Shown here: positions 49,093 to 62,560 of the stretch, piece after piece | Layout: every line of letters begins with the position of its first letter | Numbering within the stretch: position 1 is the first letter of the stretch | Assembly: GCF_000189635.1 (NCBI RefSeq) | Contig: NW_002476559.1 | Span: forward strand, 1,550,001 to 1,614,000 | DNA: 64,000 nucleotides | Reading direction: 5' to 3' | DNA from: Tetrahymena thermophila SB210 | Lineage: Eukaryota > Ciliophora > Oligohymenophorea > Hymenostomatida > Tetrahymenidae | Translations under genes and position numbers: made by a program | Notes under the pieces: generated by a model | Told to the model about the DNA's origin: nothing | What the model saw: only the letters and a program-made list of their open reading frames with translations | The model's database searches: none

Positions 49093-50532
49093 CTTAAAAA
49101 TGAGAGCAAACCACCTATGTTTTGTCTTTAGCGTTTTAAAACTTATAATTCTACTATGTATTTAAATTATTTGATTAATCAGAAGCTTTCCTTCCTTTTA
49201 TTATCTTATGCTTAGAAATAACAAATTTAATTGCAAAAAAAATAAATAAATAAATTGTATCTTGAATCTGCAAACAGCTACTCTTTCTTGTTTTATAAAG
49301 CAAAAATTTATTAATCTATCAAATATTTTCAATCAATTATTATTGCAGTTAATTTTTCATTTATTCTAAATATTTGTCAGCTCACACAGATACAATTATA
49401 AATAAATAAATACATAATTAATTAATAATTATCTTTCTTTTTACTTTGGCAATATCTATTTTGGCTTGATTAATAGTACAATATCAACTAGTTTATTTGC
49501 TTCTTTTATCTTAAATCATTAAAGGAGACATATTTATATGCATCTATCTATACATACATACAAATCCTACTAAGCAAGTCTATAACAAACAATAAATATA
49601 AATTTTGACCTTCTGGATTATTCAAATCGCAAAATAAATCTTGACTTACTTTTAACTAAAATTATTAAATTATCAATTTAAATCTAAAAGCATTTTTTAT
49701 TTATGTAGAAATTATTTTCAAACAAAAGACAAAGAATAAACTTTGCATATTTTTTTTAATTTTATTTGATTTCAAATAAAATATTTTTCTTAAGTGAATA
49801 AAAGAAATAATTTTATTACTTAGAGATGCTATGATTCATATATCAAGTCATTTTTGAAAATAATTATATTATTTAAGTAAGAAACTTTTAAAAAATCAAA
49901 ATTGATTGATTGTAAAGTAAACAAACAATAAATTTTTTAAAAATTTTAATTTTATCCAAGTTTGTTTTATAAATTATTGAATTTATTTATTTTTAAAAAA
50001 AATAATAGAAAAATTAATTTTAATTATTATATAATTTATTATTGTCTATTAAAAATATGCATTATATTTTTGGTATATAAGTAAGCAAGTAGTTAGTGAG
50101 TTTTTGTACTTAAAAAATTAATTAATTAATGAATAAAAGTGTTTGTATTAGTTTTAAAGAAAGATTAATGATTTTTTATTAAATTGAGAGTGTGAATGAA
50201 TTTTTTATTATAAAAATAATTGTAATTAAAACCATGTTTTACATTAAAAATGATCTTTGTTTTTAGTTGCTTGCGGAATGACTTGTTAATTAATTGATAA
50301 ATTAATTTGCATAGAAACAATAAATAAATAGAAATATTATTTAATTAATGTATTGTCTATTTAATTTACTTAATTAACATCAAAAAAGATATATATATAT
50401 TTATTATTTTCATTAATTTTTTTCGAAAAAGTAGGTGCTATTTAATTAATTAATTGAAAAGAAGGCAATTTATCAAAAATATTTTGAAGTTTTCAAATAA
50501 TAATTTTAATCGGTTGAGAGAATTTAAGTGAA
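49093..50532. other. Divergent intergenic region, possible 5' exon of the Q-rich gene at its left edge
   Basis: On the minus strand, 49,245-49,075 reads with good ciliate codon use (for example GRKASDQSNNLNTQQNY) and may be an upstream exon of the Q-rich gene; no start codon was found for it. The remainder up to SF3B2 is AT-rich, with ttaattaattaat tracts, and shows no gene. Confidence 0.45.
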
Positions 50533-52307
50533 ATGTCTAAGGAGCAGGAAAAAAAAATGACAAAGGAGGAGAGGGAAAAGCTCCATAGATTAAAAAAAAA
50601 GAAATAGTAGAAGCAGAAGAAGAAAGAGGAAAGATCAAATCAAAGTAATGTTTAAAGTGAATCTTCATTTGACTCAGTTTCTGTGCAGACTGAAGTCTCA
50701 GATAACACTCTCGCACGTCTTTCTCATTAAAATCAAAATAATATTGCTAATAGTGAAATGCACTCTAATGATAATATTGAAGATGTAGAATATGTTTATG
50801 AAAGTGAGGACAACGTTTTAACTGGATAATATTATGAATTATTTAAAGATGTGTTTAAAAAATACTCAGAGAAGTAAGTTAGCGCTTAAGAGTAATAAGA
50901 AATCGAAGAAGAAAAGAATGAAGAGGAGTAAAAGAAATTGTAAGAAGAATATGAAGAGAAAAAAGCTAAAAGAGCTTAAGAAAAGCTTGAAAAAGAGTAA
51001 AACAAGGAGAAATTATCACGTAAATAGCGTAAATAATAGAGATGGTTGCAAGTTGCATAGCTTAAGGCTCTCGTAAAGAGACCTGATTTAGTAGAAGCAT
51101 GGGATATTACTGCACCTGATCCAAGAACCTTAGTTTTTTTAAAATCTTTAAAAAATACTGTCCCTGTGCCTCGTCACTGGTGCCAAAAGAGAAAATATCT
51201 TTAAAACAAGCGTGGTATTTTGAAATAACCCTTTAAATTGCCAGAATATATTGAAAACACTGGTATTGCCAAATTAAGAGATCCTTTCTCTGAAAGAGAC
51301 GGTATAACAATGGTTAAATAAAAGCTAAAAGAACGTATGAATCCTAAAATGGGTAAAATTGAAATTGATTATGATGTACTTCACGATGCTTTCTTCAAAT
51401 ATCAAACTAAACCCAAGCTTACCATTCATGGTGATATCTATTACGAAGGAAAAGAAGATGAGTGTCAATCTAAGAAGGTAAAATTATTTATAAATTAAAA
51501 ATAAAATATTTAATTGAATAAAATTATTTCTACTCTTTTCATTCAAAAATTAATTATAAAATCTATTTTATTTGGTATATTGTAAATAATCTTTTTATTT
51601 GATAATTAATTATTGATAGTATAAGCCTGGAAGAATGAGTGAAGCATTGAGATCAGCTTTAGAAATATCAGATTACGCTCCTCCACCTTGGTTGGCTAGT
51701 ATGCAACGTTACGGTCCACCTCCATCTTATCCAAACTTGAAAATTATTGGTAAAATTTATTGAAAGAATTTTATAAAAATTTATTAAAAAAAATGAAAAT
51801 AAATATAAAGGTATGACTTATCATGACTAAGGAGGAAGCTTTTTAAATAAAGTTGCTATTGAGGAATAGGTAAAGTAAATGAATATGCCTGGTATCTATG
51901 GTATTTTTAAATCAGATGATGATGGGAATGATGATGCCATTCCAGTGCCTAAAGGATATTGGGGACAAGTCATTGAAGATGATGACCATAATGTAGAAGA
52001 CTAAGCTGAAGTTGTTGAGGATTAAGACTTAGATGAAGATGACTTAGGAGACGATGATGTAGACTTCGAAGAATAACTCTAATCCTACGATAAATAAGGT
52101 GGACAATAATAAAATTATCCCAAACATGCGGCAGTCAATCAATCAAATGCTGCTGGCTTTGAGACACCTGATGTAGATATTAGAGGATAACCTGCTTCAG
52201 AGGCTCCTCTTTATCATGTGCTAGAACAAGTTCCAACAAAAGGATAATCTGGAGCTATATTAGGAAGCTAACACACTTATATAATGCATGGCTAGCATTA
52301 AAATTGA
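50533..52307 (+). CDS. SF3B2: U2 snRNP splicing factor SF3B2 (SAP145/Cus1 orthologue), 523 aa, 3 exons
   Basis: Exons: 50533-51477, 51620-51749, 51811-52307 (phases 0 and 1; TGA end). SF3B2 is a core SF3b subunit that contacts pre-mRNA near the branch site and helps hold U2 on the intron. The N-terminal 170 residues are highly charged (Lys/Glu, Gln). The conserved DUF382 region starts at about residue 175 with LKALVKRPDLVEAWDITAPD, then PVPRHWCQKRKYLQ, RGILKQPFKLPEYI and KIEIDYDVLHDAFFKYQTKP. The PSP proline-rich module follows (LEISDYAPPPWLASMQRYGP, about 330-360), then GIYGIFKS and PVPKGYWGQ. A strongly acidic stretch (about 420-450) and a Gln-rich tail complete it. It is shorter than the animal protein at both ends but has the entire conserved core. 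Identity is secure. Confidence 0.95.
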
Positions 52308-53686
52308 AGTTTTTAATTAATTTTTTAGCAATATAATTTAATATTTTCATTATTAACTAAATAAATCCTTCATTTTTAGTTATAAAAGTTATATATTTTC
52401 TATCACATATAATAAATATCCTTTGCTTTTTATTATCTATCTATCTACCAACCAACAAATTAAAAATTTTTCTTTAACAATTAAATTAATAATTAAAAAA
52501 TCAAATTAAAATAAAGGCTTTTAATAGAAAATAAATTATTTATTTATTTAACTGACATTTTTATATTTTTTTTAGCTATTTTAAAAAGCAGTTTTTTTGT
52601 TAACTAAATTTAATTATATAAGTTTGAATTATTGCTAATAAATTTAAAGTTTCTTTAGAATTAAAATGTATCTTTATTTGATGTGTTAGTTATTCACTTA
52701 CTAACTTTTATATTATTAAAAATATTTTATTAAAAAAATATAAAATTAATATTAATTTATTGCTATTAAATAAAATATCTTCAAATTATATTTATGTGTT
52801 TAGATTAAATTTTAACGAAAAATTTATGAAAAAAACTTCAAAAATCTTAAGAAATTCTGAAAAATATAAAAAATATAAAATAATATTTTTATAATTACTA
52901 TATTAAGTTAGACTGCTTTGTTTATTAAGTAATCCCTCAACTTGAGCTATTTTAATTTTAATTGATAATAATATTTTTTATTGAATTTTATTAGATGAAT
53001 TTCTTGTTTCAACTAAAAATAAATAGTATTATTTGATTTATTTAACTAATTTATATATTTTTTACTAGTAAGTGACAAGAAAGAATGAAATAAACTTTGA
53101 AAATATTTATTTGAAAGTTTAAACAAAATAAACATTTTAAAATTTTTACTTTTAATAATTTAATAATTTTAAAATATAAAAATTTTCATTAAAAAAAATT
53201 GAATTATTGAATATCAATTTCTAAATTTTGTATTTTAGGATTTGGCTAAAATAAAGATTTAATCAGTTTTAATTTAGATTTTTTTTTTTTAAGATAAAGC
53301 AATAAAAAATGTAGATAAATAGGATATCTATTTAATTTAATTTTTTATCAACAAATTTTAAGTGAATGTTAATTTTTTTACAATTTAATTTAGATTGATC
53401 ATAGTTTTGTAAAGTTATTATATTAAATTTAGTAAATGATTTTAAATTATATCTTTTATAAATTTTTATTAATTCTTTTCTAAATATTTTAAAAAGGATT
53501 TATTGATAAATTTGGTAAAGAACAAAGAATTAGGAATCAAAGTATGGTATTGTCTTAATTTATACTATTCTAGATAATTATGATGATATATTCAAATTAG
53601 TTTTTTAGAAATTAAATCCTTCTGTATAATTAATAATTATTTTTAGGAATAATAAGTAAATTTGATTAAAAAAAAATATTAAAAAT
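52308..53686. other. 1.4 kb AT-rich intergenic DNA, no gene seen
   Basis: Very AT-rich, with long A and T runs. It is the upstream region of the first GH31 gene. No motif or coding frame stands out. Confidence 0.6.
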
Positions 53687-56600
53687 ATGTTAAGCAAGTC
53701 AAAAATTTGCGTAATACTTGGATCGCTTTTAGCTATAATTGGGGTACTCTTTTTGTTATACAAATCAGATGATATCTCTGTTTATGTGCAAGGACATAGA
53801 ATTAACAAGTTTACTAAACATGCAGGACACTATATTATGAGCTCGGTTGAAAAAGAATCAGATGATGGAAGTTTTAGTGTTATCCTAAAATGGAAACCTG
53901 GGATTTTAGAATAAGAATTAAAAATATCTCCAGTCTTAAAAGATTTAAGAGCAACTTTCAAAGTTGATGCCAATAATGAATGCGAATTTAAAATTACTGA
54001 TTTACAGGATTCAAGATTTTAGTTGCCTGAAAACGAACCTTTCCCATTCACTAAATAAAGACAAGGAACAAAAGACAAAGAATCTAATTTGTTTGAAACA
54101 GAGATAAGTTAGGTTGGATAAAAGTTCTATTTCGAATTGAGAAGAAAGTAAACATAAGAAATAATTTTTTCTACAAGAAATCATCCAATTTACTTTACAG
54201 ATAAGTACTTAGAAATATCTACAAACTTGGATGAGTCTATGATATTTGGTTTGGGTGATAGAAGAACTGATTTTATAATTAAATCAGGAAAATACTCTTT
54301 TTGGACCTCAGACGCAGTTAAAATTGATGATGGTACACCAGGAAATTAGCTTTACGGGTTTCATCCAATGTATCTTAGAAGAGATATTAAGAGCAACTAA
54401 TTCCATGTAACTCTCTTTAGGAATGCCTATGGACATTAAGTCGATTACAAATAGCACTCTCACTTGACCTACAAATGTATCGGAGGAAATATTGACTTTA
54501 AATTTTTCATAGGAGACTCTAATCCTGAAACATCAATCAAACTTTATCATAATTACATTAATGGATGGGTACTACATCCTTTCTGGGTTCAAGGTATTTA
54601 TTTATATTCTCTTTCTTTCTTGTTCCTATCAGAAATTTTCTGAAGAAACAATTCTTTTATATAAATTTTACATTTATTAGATTTAATCAGAAATTAATGC
54701 TAAAGGGCAAATTTAAACTTACAATTAATATCATCTCTTACCTTATCTCAATTTACACTTTATAATTTTATCAATTTGCATACATACAAAGATTGATTTA
54801 TAGATAGATAGATCTCACTGCTTAATAATTTTAACTTTACTTTACATTTATTATGTTATATTATATTTTGACTTTAGTGAAAATTATATTTTATGGAGCA
54901 TTCATTGTTAATTTTTTTCTAAAACAATCTCCCTCCATCTATGAAAAAATATTATTACAATATTTTAAAAATTTAATATGAGATTGATTATCTATCCTTC
55001 TTTGCAATTCTCTTATCTAAGTCTTTTAAGAATGATAAAAAATATCATTTAATTTAATAAAGTTTAATATCAAATCATTCATTTTAATCATTTTTAAATC
55101 TAAATTTTTGATAAAAATAATTAAATAAGACATTTTTTGACATTTACATCAACATAAATAATTAGTGATTATTTATGGCTAAATAAATTTACAAATTAAA
55201 AAGGTTTCCACTAATGCAGATGGGGATATAAAAACTCTGATCAACTAATGGACGTTTGGAATAGTTACAACAAATACAATATTCCTTTAGATTCTCTTTG
55301 GACTGATATCGACTACATGTATAAGTATCAAGATTTCACAATAGATTTTGAAAAATTCAACTTATAACAAATGCAACAGATCTACAATTTGTAAGATTAA
55401 TGACTAAAATATTTATTTAACAAATTAATTTGTTTTAAATTTAAGATCTGATCCTAATGGTGTTCATTGGAGCAGTATAGTTGATGTTGGTATTGCTTTG
55501 GAGAGTGATGCAGCTTATAGAGGAATAGACATGAATGTTTTCATTTAAAGCGGTAGAACTAACAAGACATTTATTGGAAAAGTATGGCCAGGTGAAACTT
55601 ACTTCCCAGATTTCAACCATCCTAATTCCACAGATTATTGGTATGAAGGTTTAAAGAATCTTACCAGCTTCGGATTATAATAAGATGGTATATGGATTGA
55701 TATGAACGAATTTGATAGCTTTGTCTCTGGAGAAATCATTCCTAATCAAACGATTATGGATAAAATACTCGATTACTTAGCCATTGCACCACCTTCTCTT
55801 CCTTTCAATCCTCTAGGTAAATTTATTAATTAACTATAACAGAAAACATTTTTAATTAAATCATATCCTTAAATTAGGCATGGAATAAATTGACCATAAA
55901 ACTCTTTCACTCAGCGCAAAGCATTATAGCGGAGAAAATGCACTTTTAGTTAATGCTACAAACAACTATACTATCACTCAGTACGATGTGCACAACTTAA
56001 ATGGTTTCGGAGAAGGATTAGCCACTTACAGAGCAGCCAAAAGACTAGGAAGAAAGTTAACTTTTATCTTATCAAGATCAACAATGTTTGGAAGTGGAAG
56101 GTAAAATTAATTATTAAATGAGTTAGTTCCAATTAATTTATTAAATCTAAAATAAACAAACAAAATAAATAAACAAAATAAATAAATATAATAAAAGATA
56201 TGTCCAACATTGGAACGGAGATGCTGACTCTACATGGGAATACATGAGATATAGTATTCCTGCTATTATGAATTTCAATATGTACGGAATTCCTTTTAAT
56301 GGAGATGATATTTGCGGACTTTTCTAAGATGTTACTGCTGAGTTATGTGCAAGATGGTAGCAACTCGGCTCATTGTACCCATTTTCTAGAAATCATAATG
56401 GAGACAATAGCATTTCCTAAGAACCTTATGCTTTCCCTGACTCACCTTATGTGCTTTCTTCTACCATAAAAACGCTTAACATTAGGTAAATAAAATATCT
56501 AAGTTCTAAATTAAATATTTTTTAATTTAAAGATATTAATTGTTGAAGTTCTATTACCACTTATTCGTCAAAGCAAACGGAGCAGGTACAATTTTTAGAC

Positions 56601-57262
56601 CACTGTTCTGGTAGTATCCTGCAGATAATTAAGCTTATCAATAAGATATGTAATTCATGATAGGAGATTATTTGATGGCTGCTCCTGTTATGGAATAAGG
56701 TGACGAATCTTAGTAAGTAACTTATTCATGCTTTTATGTACCATAAAACGCTGTCTTCTATGACTTTTACAATTAAACTCAAATTAAATCTGGTAAATAT
56801 TGCTAGAATATTTCTTTTGATGCTGTTGTACCTCTTTACATTAGAGCAGGTAAAATAGTTCATATTTAAGACAAGACCACAGTATTAAGAAGCAGATTCT
56901 TGGACAATACTTTCACTTTGATGGTTGCTTTAAATGAAGATAGCTTTGCAGAGGGATCCATACTCACTATTAATGATTACAATGATGATAATAACATTAT
57001 CACAAACTGTCAAGAATCTGGAAACTGCGTTGCTAATATTTTGGCTAAAGGTTAATTTAAATCAACAAATATTTTTGAGTTAACCCTTCAAGTTGAATCA
57101 GAATCAAATAACACAAATTATTAGACTATCTATGTTGACAAGTTAATAGTAAGTGGCATTTCTCAGAATGGAGAAATTTACTCAAAAACTATTTACCTTG
57201 ATTAAAAACCATTTGTTATTGATAGAGATAATATCACTTATTAATTAGAAATTTAGCTTTGA
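53687..57262 (+). CDS. Membrane-anchored GH31 alpha-glucosidase-like enzyme, copy 1, 901 aa, 6 exons
   Basis: Exons: 53687-54593, 55204-55390, 55446-55816, 55878-56100, 56198-56485, 56533-57262. GH31 enzymes hydrolyse alpha-glucosidic bonds in maltose, starch or glycogen, or trim N-glycans. Residues 8-25 (CVILGSLLAIIGVLFLLY) form an uncleaved-type signal anchor, so the catalytic part should be luminal or outside. The N-terminal GH31 domain includes SMIFGLGDRRTDF and LRRDI. The catalytic barrel begins at GFHQCRWGY and WTDIDYM. The nucleophile is Asp450 in IWIDMNEF, RSTMFGSGR supplies the conserved Arg, and the acid/base is Asp571 in HWNGD. Downstream LFVKANG, RPLFW, YLMAAPV and YIRAGKI fit the family. 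Length is normal. A tandem paralogue follows 550 bases downstream. All key residues are present; substrate preference cannot be read. Confidence 0.93.
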
Positions 57263-57812
57263 TTATAAAATAAGGAATTAAAATTGAATAAATATTAGAA
57301 ATAAATTTTTATAAATTTCATATTTAATTTTTGTGTTTGCTAAAAAATATTTTTTCACAATAAAATAAAAATAATTATTTTTCATTTATTTTTGTTGAGC
57401 AATTGGTTGGTTGATTACTTGCAATAAAAATAAGCCTTTCTTTGTTTTAAAAAGAAAAATAAAGAGAGATAGCAAATATAAAAACTAATTTTTATGGTAA
57501 TTTTTAACTCAATTTTTAAATAATTGTTCGAAAGAAGAAGCGTAATTAACAAAAATAAATAAATATCTTTAATTTATAATTTTAGAAAAGTAAGTATAAT
57601 TAATTGATTTAATTGTAACATAAATTTTTTATAAATTATTTACACAAAACTTTACATTATTTAAATTATTGTTTTGTTTTTTGCTTGTTTGTATAGTTAT
57701 ATAAATGAGGATTATGATGTAAAAAATAATCAATTTTTTTTATTTAATTGAATTTCTGGTAAAACAATTGTAAAAGAATTTATAATCAAAAAATAAAAAT
57801 AAAAAAGAGATT
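57263..57812. other. Spacer between the tandem GH31 genes
   Basis: 550 bases of AT-rich DNA holding the 3' end of copy 1 and presumably the promoter of copy 2. No gene seen. Confidence 0.6.
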
Positions 57813-60800
57813 ATGATAAATAAATCTAAGATTTGTTATATTTTGACATCTTTGTTAGCAGTTTTGGCTGCTGTAGGGATCATTTACTCATTTAAATTTA
57901 TATCTATTGGCATTCAAGGACATCAGATAGATAAATTTGTTAAGCATGCTGGATACTATTAGCTCAATTAAATAGAATCTTAATCTGAGGATGGCAGCTT
58001 TACTGCTATTTTAAGCTGGGTTAAAGGTAAAAAAGAAAAAGAATTAAACTCTTCTCCTGTAGTTAAAGATTTAAGAGTAACTTTTAAAGTTGATGCTAAT
58101 GATGAGTGCTAATTCAAAATAACTGATCTTAGTAATTCCAGATTCCATCTTCCTGAAAATGAGCCTTATCCTTTTACAAAACAAAGATTTAGCAAAAAGC
58201 AATAAGAATTTAATTTGTTTGAAACTGAAATCAGCTAAGTTGGATAGAAATTCTATTTTGAACTAAGAAGAAAGAGCACTAAGGAAATTATCTTCTCAAC
58301 CAAAAACTTTCCTATCTATTTTACTGATAAGTATATTGAAGTTACCACTTAAATGAAAGACTCCATGATATTTGGATTAGGAGATAGAAGAACTGACTTT
58401 CTTCTTAAATCAGGTAAATACTCTCTTTGGACTAGAGACGCAGCAGATATTGATAATGGAACTCCAGGAAAAGAAATATACGGATTTCACCCAATGTATC
58501 TTAGAAGAGATATTGTAAATAACTAATTTTAAGTGACTCTTTTCAGGAACTATTATGGAATGCAAGTCGATTATGAACAGAATTCACATTTAACTTACAA
58601 AGTTATTGGAGGAAATATTGATTTTAAATTTTTCATAAGTGACTCTAATCCAGAAAACTCAATTAAGCTTTATCACAATTATATAAATGGGTGGATTTTG
58701 CATCCTTTCTGGTCTTCTGGTTAATTTTTTTATACTTTAATTAATTTCAATAGCAAATTTAATTCTTTTATTAAAATTTAATTTATTCATAATTGCATTT
58801 AAATACTGAAGATTATTTTTATAATTATTGTGATATCATATTAAGTACCCATTTATTTATTGACATTTATTGAAAAAACAAATAGGTTTTCACCAATGTA
58901 GATGGGGTTATAAAAACTCAGACATGCTCATGGATGTTTGGAATAATTATAACAAATATGAAATACCTTTCGACTCTCTTTGGACTGACATAGACTACAT
59001 GTACAAATACCAAGACTTTACTATTGACTTTGAAAGATTCAACATCACTCAAATGCAGCAAATCTATAATTTGTAAATTTACAAACAAAATGACAAAAAT
59101 AAAATAACAAATTTTTTACACTTGCATTAAAAGATCTGACCCTAATGGTGTTCATTGGAGCAGTATAGTTGATGTAGGAATTGCTTTGGATAGCGATGCT
59201 GCTGAAAAAGGTTTAGAAATGAATGTGTTTATTTAAAGCGCTAAAACAAATCAGTCTCTAATTGGAAAAGTCTGGCCAGGAAAAACATATTTCCCTGACT
59301 TTAATCACCCTAACTCAACAGAATTTTGGTATGACGGATTAAAAAATCTATCAAGCTACGGTATCTCTCAAGATGGTATTTGGATAGATATGAATGAGTT
59401 CTCTAACTTTGTACCAGGTGAGTTAGTGCCAAGCGAATCTTTAGTTGAAAAAATAAAATCATTTTTCGCTATTGATCAACCTGCTCTTCCTTTTAATCCT
59501 TTGGGTATTTATTTCAGCAATCAAAATTCAATATTTAAAATTTAGTTAAATAATTAAATAAATATGTTTTAATTGATTTATGAAGGTTTGTAGAGAATAG
59601 ACCATAAGACACTCTCACTTGATTCAAAGCACTACAGTGGATACGATCAAGGTATTTTGTATAACTCTTCAAATGGCTACATTCCTACATAGTATGATTT
59701 CCATAATTTAAATGGCTTTGGAGAAGGAATAGCAACTTATAAAGCAGCTTAAAAATTAGGAAAAAAACTTACTTTTATACTTTCTAGATCAACCGCTGTA
59801 GGAAGTGGAAGGTAAAACAAAGCAAACAAATATTTCTTACTATTTTTCTTTCATTAATAAATTACTTTGAATAGATATGTTTAACACTGGAATGGTGATG
59901 GATATTCAACATGGGAGTATATGAAATTAAGTATTCCTTCTATTATGAATTTCAACATGTATGGTATTCCTTTTAATGGAGACGATATATGTGGACTTAT
60001 GGGTGATGCCACAGCAGAAGTCTGTGCAAGATGGTAGTAATTAGGATCTTTATACCCTTTTTCTAGGAATCATAATAATAATGACGCTCCCTCATAAGAG
60101 CCTTATGTATTTAAGGACCATCCTTACGTCCTGTCTTCTACAATAAAAACTTTAAATGTTAGGTTTGATCAATTATTAAAAAATCTATATTTTTTCATTT
60201 TTTTAATAAAAATATTTTATAACTGACAATAGGTATCAGCTTCTGAAGTTTTATTATCACTTATTTGTCAAAGCCAACGGCTTAGGAACTATTTTTAGAC
60301 CACTATTTTGGTCATTCTCAAATGATGATAACGCATATACTTATGAAACACAGTTCATGGTTGGAGATTATCTCATGGCTGCTCCCGTAGTTTAACCAGG
60401 AAATGCAATAAAATAGTCAACCCACTCTTGTGTATATATCCCAAAAGGAGAAAGTTTTTATAATTTTTATGACTACACTGAATACAAAGAAGGTGAACAC
60501 TGTTATGAAGTTCCTTTTGATTCTGTTTTACCACTTTACATAAAATCAGGTAAAATAGTTCATATCCAAGATAAGTAAAAAGTGCTAAGAAGTCGATTCC
60601 TCGATAACACCTTTACTTTAATGATTGTTTTAGATGAAAATAATTACTCTTCTGGCTCTATGCTAACTATTGATGATTACAACAGAGATGAAAATATTAT
60701 TTCTAATTGCATTTAAAATTATAATTGTGTTATTGATTTATTCGCTCAAGGTAAATTAAACGAAAACAACCTATTTTAGGTAGAGCTTAGAATACAGTAA

Positions 60801-60962
60801 GAAAAATAAAACACGACTTATCAGATTATTTTAATTGATAAATTAATTGTTATTGGAGCTAAAGCAAATGGAAAAAGCTATCAGAAAACAATCAATCTGA
60901 ATACAAATCCTTGGATTATTGATAGAAATGACCTTCAATTTAATTTTTCATTTTAAATATGA
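57813..60962 (+). CDS. Membrane-anchored GH31 alpha-glucosidase-like enzyme, copy 2, 902 aa, 6 exons
   Basis: Exons: 57813-58719, 58886-59072, 59134-59504, 59586-59811, 59875-60162, 60233-60962. Exon lengths equal those of copy 1 (907, 187, 371, 288 and 730) except exon 4, which is 226 instead of 223, so the two arose by tandem duplication. It has the same architecture: signal anchor (ILTSLLAVLAAVGIIYSF), GFHQCRWGYKNSD, WTDIDYM, nucleophile Asp450 in IWIDMNEF, RSTAVGSGR, and acid/base Asp572 in HWNGD. Copy 2 has FSNF after the nucleophile motif, as in many GH31 enzymes, where copy 1 has FDSF. Two donors are atypical (GTTAAT after exon 1, GTTTGA after exon 5), but positions and phases match copy 1. 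Introns are generally shorter and unrelated in sequence. It is probably active, perhaps with diverged specificity. Confidence 0.93.
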
Positions 60963-62560
60963 ATTTAAGTGAAATAATTAATTTACAAGAAAAATAGTTG
61001 ATAATTTGCATTATATTATAAATAGATTCTGTATTTTTTTTATTTTATTTGGTATTTTTATATGAATTGCTGAAAATAAACTATTTAATTTTGTTAATTT
61101 AGACAATAAATTTATTAATTTTATGTAAATATTTTAAATTTGTCTCTAACAAGATATCTTTCAAAATTTACTGAGGTAAAAAATTCCATTCTGTCTGTTT
61201 AGGTTGATAATCGACTACTTAATAATGTAATAGTTTTAATTGACACAAATATTGTAATATAGATTCTGTTTCAGTTTCTTACCATTCAAGTTATGTAGCT
61301 ATTCTTAATCCTGGATTAGATTATTCATTTAATACAAATCTGTTCAAGAATTACGAGATAAAACTAGATATTTTAAATTACTTCATAAATAAATATTCAA
61401 ATCAAATTGGAAGAGTAAAGACATTATGTTGAATTAAAGAAAAATAAGAAGAGACAAATACCACTTTAAATATCAACAGTGAAGAAACATTTGATACAAA
61501 ATCTCAAAATCTTATGACTTGGCTCATGAAATAAAAATCTCAAATTCAGCTCAAAAAAAAAATAGTCAAGAGATTAAGCTTTTCAAACTACTGAGCTTAT
61601 TAAAATAAAAATTTAAATATTGAAGGCAATTAGATCTAAAATCTATAATTTTTCAAAAAAGATAAAAACAAAAAACAAATCTGAAAATTATTTAAAAATC
61701 TGAAATCCTTAATTAAACCATATTAAAAAATTTTTAAAAACCGGCCTTAATATATGAACCTTTACCATATATAAAAAACAATTATTTAAGCATATAATTA
61801 TTAGTTGTATTGATTTATTTATTATTTTTATTAATTTTAAAATATTTGATTCATCAAAATTTAAATTTAGAAACAAAATAATTAATTGTAGGGGTAATCA
61901 ATCTTTCAATAAAAAGTATTTAAATGAATGAAATTTAGATTTCTTTATTAATTTAATATTTTTACTATATTAAAGAGTTTCATTTTTCATCATCTACCTT
62001 TAACTAAGTTTTTGATAACTTAATCTAGCTGAAACTTATAATTAGAATTCATAATTTTAACTAACGATAATTAGCTTTCTTTCAAAGTTATATTTCGTAA
62101 TTTAATAAAATATTAATTTTATAATTTATGTTTTCAAAGAAGATATTTAGATAGAAATGGATAAATTTTATCCTCATCAATAGTTAATGTTATTGCCACA
62201 TCTTTTATTTATTTAGTGTAAAAGAAGTGATCCAAAATAACAAAATTTGATGAAACTAGAACCAATTTTGAATAAATCATTAACTTGATAATTAATTTTT
62301 TTTTTTTTTTTGCTAATGTGTACATTATGAAAGGAAAAATAATTAGTTAATTAATTAATTAATGGTATGATTATATCTAATTACGAATTAGTTTGAATAT
62401 CAATTACATTTTTTAAAATTGATGATAATAAATGATAATCAGAGATAAATAGAAAGATAGATAGATACATAAATCAGTCAATTAATCAATTTCTCATTTC
62501 AATTCAAAACAAAAAAAATATTTAATTAATTAAAGAGAAATAATCTCAAAATATTAAATT
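60963..62560. other. 1.6 kb intergenic region, no secure gene
   Basis: Downstream of GH31 copy 2 and upstream of the Cys-rich gene. At 61,262-61,594 one plus-strand frame reads smoothly except for a TGA at 61,430, but other frames are similarly open, so it was not called. A ttaattaattaattaat tract lies near 62,345 and a gata tract near 62,455. Confidence 0.5.

Noticed and set aside
61262..61594. Plus-strand frame that reads like protein on both sides of a TGA at 61,430
   Set aside because: With only TGA as a stop, AT-rich DNA gives frames of this length by chance; other frames here are similarly open and there is no start codon or family match.
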